Both the position numbers and the translations under genes were made by a program. From the NCBI GenBank assembly GCA_017607445.1, contig JAEVHH010000003.1:4650001-4714000 (forward strand): a stretch of DNA of 64,000 nucleotides, in the 5' to 3' direction. A model generated the notes under the pieces. The model was not told the DNA's origin. It was given only the letters and a program-made list of their open reading frames with translations, and made no database searches. Positions 60,261 through 64,000 of this stretch are shown here, one piece after another (position 1 is the stretch's first letter; every line of letters starts with the position of its first letter). This stretch comes from Histoplasma ohiense. Lineage: Eukaryota > Ascomycota > Eurotiomycetes > Onygenales > Ajellomycetaceae.

Positions 60261-60814
60261 TTACTTGTGTAGATTGGATTTTGTGATGCATTTTCTATCC
60301 ATGGATGTTGGTTGGAGCCCGCAAAATTAAGCACGTGATTCTTAGTACCGTGGGGCTTCAACTCCAAGAGTGGCGAGTCAATGTTGTTGACAATGTTGAT
60401 ACCAGAATGATATCCTAGTTGTCCCACTTACTAGTAGCGCATCTAGATTGTCAGAAGGAAGTCTTCTCGTCATATTGTTTTCAGGTAGTGTTAGAATAAA
60501 GAATTGTACATGTTGGCTGTATACACTTCGCTTAGGCTATCCTTCCAATTAGCAAAGAAACAAAAGAGAGGAGGCCGGGGGGGAGAAGAGCTCCTCTAGA
60601 ATAAAATGTGACATAGATAGTGGAGACGGGTATATCCATAAAAATGACAATACTTAATATAAGAAAAATTTCAGAGGTTATTAGAAAATTGAAAACAGCC
60701 AAGAAGAAATCTCATCCCAAACTCCGGATGATCAATCCACCCCGGAGATATAACGTTTGTGTATGTACCTATAAAAACAAAGTCCAACCAATTTCTTTCA
60801 TTGTAGATAAATCT
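60261..60814. other. Intergenic region between ISA1 and DSC3
   Basis: About 0.55 kb; DSC3 upstream region and ISA1 3' flank. CACGTG at 60332-60337. No gene seen. Confidence 0.55.
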
Positions 60815-61760
60815 TTACACCATGAACGATTCGCCGCAGCCGCATTGGTCCTCTGCCACCACAGCAATAGTCAGCAAGCTATATATATATATATATATAT
60901 TCGTGTCGGAATTTTGGGACGAAAAGAGACCTAAGTCACTTACTTATATTTGGATTCTTGAATACAAACCGGCTGGCTAGGCTGTCCTCTTGCCAGTCCA
61001 TTTCAGTGCCAATTATGCTGAATAAGGCCTTGCTGTCAATCAAGATCTTGACTCCGTCTTGCTCCACCACCTCATCAAATGGCGCGGGTTTATCCACGTA
61101 TTCTAGATGGTAAGATAACCCTGAGCATCCCCTATTCTTCACGCCAACGCGAACCAACTTAGGATCGGGCTGGTCGGTTAGTTGGCGAAGGTGTAAAATA
61201 GCTTCGGGAGTGATGTGCATTGCCGTCTTCCGGGCTTTCAGTTTGCTGACCCGTCGCGTTTTCTTGGGTGTTAGGGATTGTGGAGATGTTGGGGGGGTGG
61301 CGGTTGCGGTTGCGGAGGGGGTTGCTGTTGCGGAAGGGGAGGGAGAGGAGGGAGAGGAGGGAGCTATCAGCTTAGACACCTGATCCTCAACTTCTGGGGA
61401 ACTGGTAGCGTTTGACTTGTTGATGGATTCAACGCTCTCAGGCTGCTGTGGTTGTGGATGTGGGCGATTCGTTGATCCCGATTGCCATTTGCCTAGCATG
61501 GAATTTTTATCGACAGCGATTGAGGCTTCGGATACGCTGTCTGAATTACGAGCGGGGGGCGGGAGAGACTCTAGAAGAGAGTAAGGTTGATAGGCGGTTG
61601 CGGTCTGTAATTTTCGCTTCGAGGAATGATTAGATGAGCCGTATGATGAGAATGATCGGAGGCTAAGAGGACATGCCGCTCGTCGAGGCAGCTTGGTGGT
61701 CACTGAGCGGAGGAGACCAGATGATGTCACCGTTGGGTGAAGAGCAGAACAGAACGACAT
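60815..61760 (-). CDS. ISA1: Mitochondrial iron-sulfur assembly protein Isa1, 2 exons
   Basis: A-type scaffold needed for mitochondrial 4Fe-4S proteins (aconitase, lipoate synthase). Exons 61760-60944 and 60852-60815 give 284 aa. The N-terminal region is Ser/Arg-rich without acidic residues at first (SFCSALHPTVTSSGLLRSVT), as in mitochondrial presequences. A long low-complexity Ser/Pro/Thr/Ala stretch precedes the A-type domain: MHITPEAILHLRQL, VGVKNRGCSGLSYHLEYV with C212, and, in the 38-nt last exon, DQCGCGESFMV with C276 and C278. All three cluster-binding Cys are present only if that tiny exon is spliced on. The intron holds a long TA run (60882-60900). An in-frame Met at 61853 is possible but gives a poorer presequence. 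Confidence 0.92.
60882..60900. repeat. TA dinucleotide repeat in ISA1 intron
   Basis: About nine TA units within the single ISA1 intron, close to the acceptor that joins the 38-nt terminal exon. Confidence 0.8.
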
Positions 61761-62420
61761 GGTCAAGAGAAGATAAATCGACAATAGTCTATATATATGG
61801 CATACACAGCCCAAGGAGGGTGGTGCATTGGAAGAGCAAGGGAAGATGGTCAATGATAGGAATCAACCAGGGACGAAGGGTTTTGGGATGACAAAAAACA
61901 TGGCAGCAGTCGGTTGAATGCGGTCCGGGGGTGGGTGACTAATCACAGCAACACCAATTTCCGCCAATCAGCAGCCTCGGGTTTCAACGCATTGTCCTGC
62001 GTTCGTGAGTATCCTGTGAGTACTGTATAGAGGGGTACCGCCGATAACTTCTCAGGAAGATTCTCGTGTGACTGTTTCAAACTATGGTTTCCCTATGCAA
62101 CAGTAGCCACCAGTGGTCACCTGAATATAAATAGTCGCGTTTATTTGGATTAAAGCGCAGGCGCAGTTGATTTCTCTACGTCCCGAACAGTTGGGCGCAC
62201 TAGTAACCGCGCGGCTAACGCTGACAAAGCGGTGAGTTGGGGAGGTAAAAGCCACAAGCGGCTGAACGCGATCCATGTGTAAAAATGCCCTATCAATCAT
62301 GCTTATTGTATTCTGCTCGCGGGACAATGAATACCCTTGAATGTCTATGTCTTACTGACACACCCACTGCTAATAGACCTTGAAACTGCGCGACCGTCGG
62401 GCGTCGTCTTCCCCATAATC
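61761..62420. other. Divergent upstream region of ISA1 and ARMH3-like gene
   Basis: About 0.66 kb between two start codons, no gene seen. A short TATATATGG lies close upstream of ISA1 (near 61791-61800). Confidence 0.55.
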
Positions 62421-64000
62421 ATGGAATCCTCCCCGCTAACCCAGCAATCCAGACCAGACACCTTCCAGCCCAAGATCGTCAAGCTTTACGAGACCCTATT
62501 CCTTGTATGTTGCAACTATTTCAAACCGCTATAGCCAATATATATCCACCGGCCTTCTTCTAATAAATGATTAGAACGCTGAGGATGCAGAGCCGTCGGA
62601 AGGATTCTGGAGAGAATTCTTTCTTCTCCCACCGCAGAGGGTTCGATTGAGTCAGATACTGGACGTTATCAGTCCTGATGACATCTTGCAAATTCATGTA
62701 TGTGCCTGTTTGTCTATTCGCATGCATAGTTAGGTAGTTGTCTAGAATCTGACTGATATGATCTGTAGTTTCACACTCAACAGCTGTTCTCCAGGGCCAT
62801 AAAAGAGGCTGCTGCTGGGGAATCCCCATCAAATATTTATGCGCTAGAGGTTAGCACGACTGCATTCTCAATTTCCCGCCCAAAAAGACTTACTGAGAGC
62901 TTTGAAAACAGACCTTGACAACTTTCTTAGGTGGCGTCTTAACTAAGAAGTACACCAACCCGAGTTCTGATATCATCACCGTCCTCGCTGGCATTGACGA
63001 AGTCGACCATGTTATCGCAAACTTTGTCGCGGCCCTGGACGGGATCATACGAAACGGAACCAGCTGTATGGTATTCTATACGAAATGTTTTAAAGGAATA
63101 CGCTTTCTGTATTATTATATTGGCTAATTAGCTCTTATCAAAATAGTTGAAATACGTCTCAAAGCTGTTGAGGCTGCAATATCAATGACTAGCGGAGGCT
63201 ACAAAACAAGCCTTATATCTTATTTCATGCATCGGGATATTTTCCCTGCCCTGATGAAGGTTGGACGGTATCTTCTCCTACATTCACGAAACCAAAAACC
63301 AATTTATACTGATTGCAGATCAAATTATAGTTTATCCATGATTCAAACATCCGCACTCAAATCTTTGAGCCGTTTGTACTCCTGGGGCTTCTATCAAACT
63401 ACAACAAATTCGAATTCCAGAACCCTTACCAGCTACGACTTGATGACTTTGTAAACGAATCTACGATTCAGAAAATTGTCGGTGGAACTGGCGTAACATG
63501 CACTGCATTGCGCAATGGATATGTTGCCGTTCAGGATGATCTTCCTGAGGGTTGGAATTTGAGCTCAACTTTAGCCTTCTTTGGCCTTGGGGCGTTAGCT
63601 CCTGGTCGCAGAGCTAAGACACCATTGACTCCAGAAGAGGCTAAAGCACGATTTGGAGCTCTGTAGGTGGATTCCTTCTTTGTCCCCCCTTCAATATGTG
63701 CAGCGGAGAACAGTGGTTTCTGACAAAACCAAAGTCCCTCTCCCGAAGCGACCATATTACTTGCCATTTACGATTTCATCAACGCGAATAAGCTGTTTGG
63801 CTTCAGTTTTGTCTCATACATGCCAGAGAAGCGCTCTGAAGAATCCCCCTTTTCAAGTTTCCTCTCATTTACATCATATTTACTCCAACATGCATATCGA
63901 TCGACCAGGGTCACACTCTATGCAGAGACCAATCTGTTCTCACTTCGCATACTCGTGGAAGAGTCCCTTCTATGTAAACAGATATGTAGCGAGGAGATGA
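62421..64000 (+). CDS. Armadillo-like helical protein (ARMH3/DUF1741), partial at right edge
   Basis: Seven exons read so far: 62421-62504, 62575-62697, 62769-62849, 62912-63065, 63147-63259, 63331-63662, and 63735 to the window edge, with the frame open at 64000. The product starts MESSPLTQQSRPDTFQPKI and is wholly helical. Conserved segments include FWREFFLLPPQ, TLTTFLGGVLTKKY, IRLKAVEAAISMTSG, FEPFVLLGLLSNYNKFEFQN, and FGALPSPEATILLAIYDF. This pattern is the DUF1741 family (human ARMH3/C10orf76, a PI4KB-binding Golgi protein; fungal members are poorly studied). About 295 residues are inside the window; full-length members are considerably longer. The acceptor of exon 6 is TATAG at 63330; the earlier TTGCAG gives a stop. 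Confidence 0.85.

Noticed and set aside
1..64000. CRISPR array, insertion sequence or prophage
   Set aside because: The window is eukaryotic nuclear DNA; no regularly spaced direct repeats, phage genes or IS ends are visible.

Overview
The window is nuclear DNA of a filamentous ascomycete. Genes carry short introns (about 50-150 nt, GTATGT/GTAAGT donors, YAG acceptors), lie on both strands with no operons, and encode typical fungal proteins: a Ppo oxylipin synthase, Dsc3, Rvb1, Tsc13, a GT34 mannosyltransferase, and an HMG-box regulator of the Rfg1/RfgA type. The gene set and long intergenic spacers fit Eurotiomycetes. Onygenales is my best guess, from general resemblance only. I resolved exon structures by hand; for every gene lying wholly inside the window the proposed exons sum to a whole number of codons.

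Layout, left to right. 0.1-4.5 kb (-): xanthine dehydrogenase, 4 exons. 6.1-8.1 kb (-): unrecognised type II membrane protein. 8.4-9.6 kb (-): secreted/anchored Cys-rich single-pass membrane protein. 10.2-11.4 kb (-): nicotinamide riboside kinase. 12.1-15.8 kb (-): SNF2-family ATPase. 17.4-19.8 kb (-): HMG-box regulator. 19.8-23.6 kb: gene-free block. 23.6-24.9 kb (+): ribosomal protein S6, 7 exons. 25.9-27.5 kb (-): PRPP synthetase. 28.3-41.2 kb (-): giant HECT E3 ligase Tom1/HUWE1 (4115 aa). 42.2-45.9 kb (-): Ppo dioxygenase-P450 fusion. 48.1-49.3 kb (+): Tsc13 enoyl reductase. 50.2-51.4 kb (-): GT34 mannosyltransferase-like protein. 52.3-52.8 kb (-): mitoribosomal bL28m. 53.2-54.8 kb (+): Rvb1. 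55.2-56.9 kb (-): FAD amine oxidase-like protein. 57.8-58.6 kb (+): Vti1 SNARE. 59.1-60.3 kb (-): Dsc3. 60.8-61.8 kb (-): Isa1. 62.4 kb to the right edge (+): ARMH3/DUF1741 protein, cut by the window end.

Functionally this is a housekeeping stretch rather than a cluster: purine and NAD/PRPP metabolism (XDH, NRK1, PRS), translation (RPS6, bL28m), ubiquitin and chromatin control (Tom1, Dsc3, SNF2, Rvb1), secretory pathway and lipids (Vti1, GT34, Tsc13, Ppo), and Fe-S assembly (Isa1). Divergent pairs (bL28m/RVB1, amine oxidase/VTI1, ISA1/ARMH3, ppo/TSC13, HMG/RPS6) share upstream regions. I found no CRISPR array, insertion sequence, rRNA or convincing tRNA, and no clearly new multi-gene system. 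The most unusual signals are a dispersed self-complementary GTACATGTACAGTACATG element, a GT34 protein without its DXD motif, a RING-less SNF2 ATPase with altered motifs, several odd introns, and the gene-free block before RPS6.
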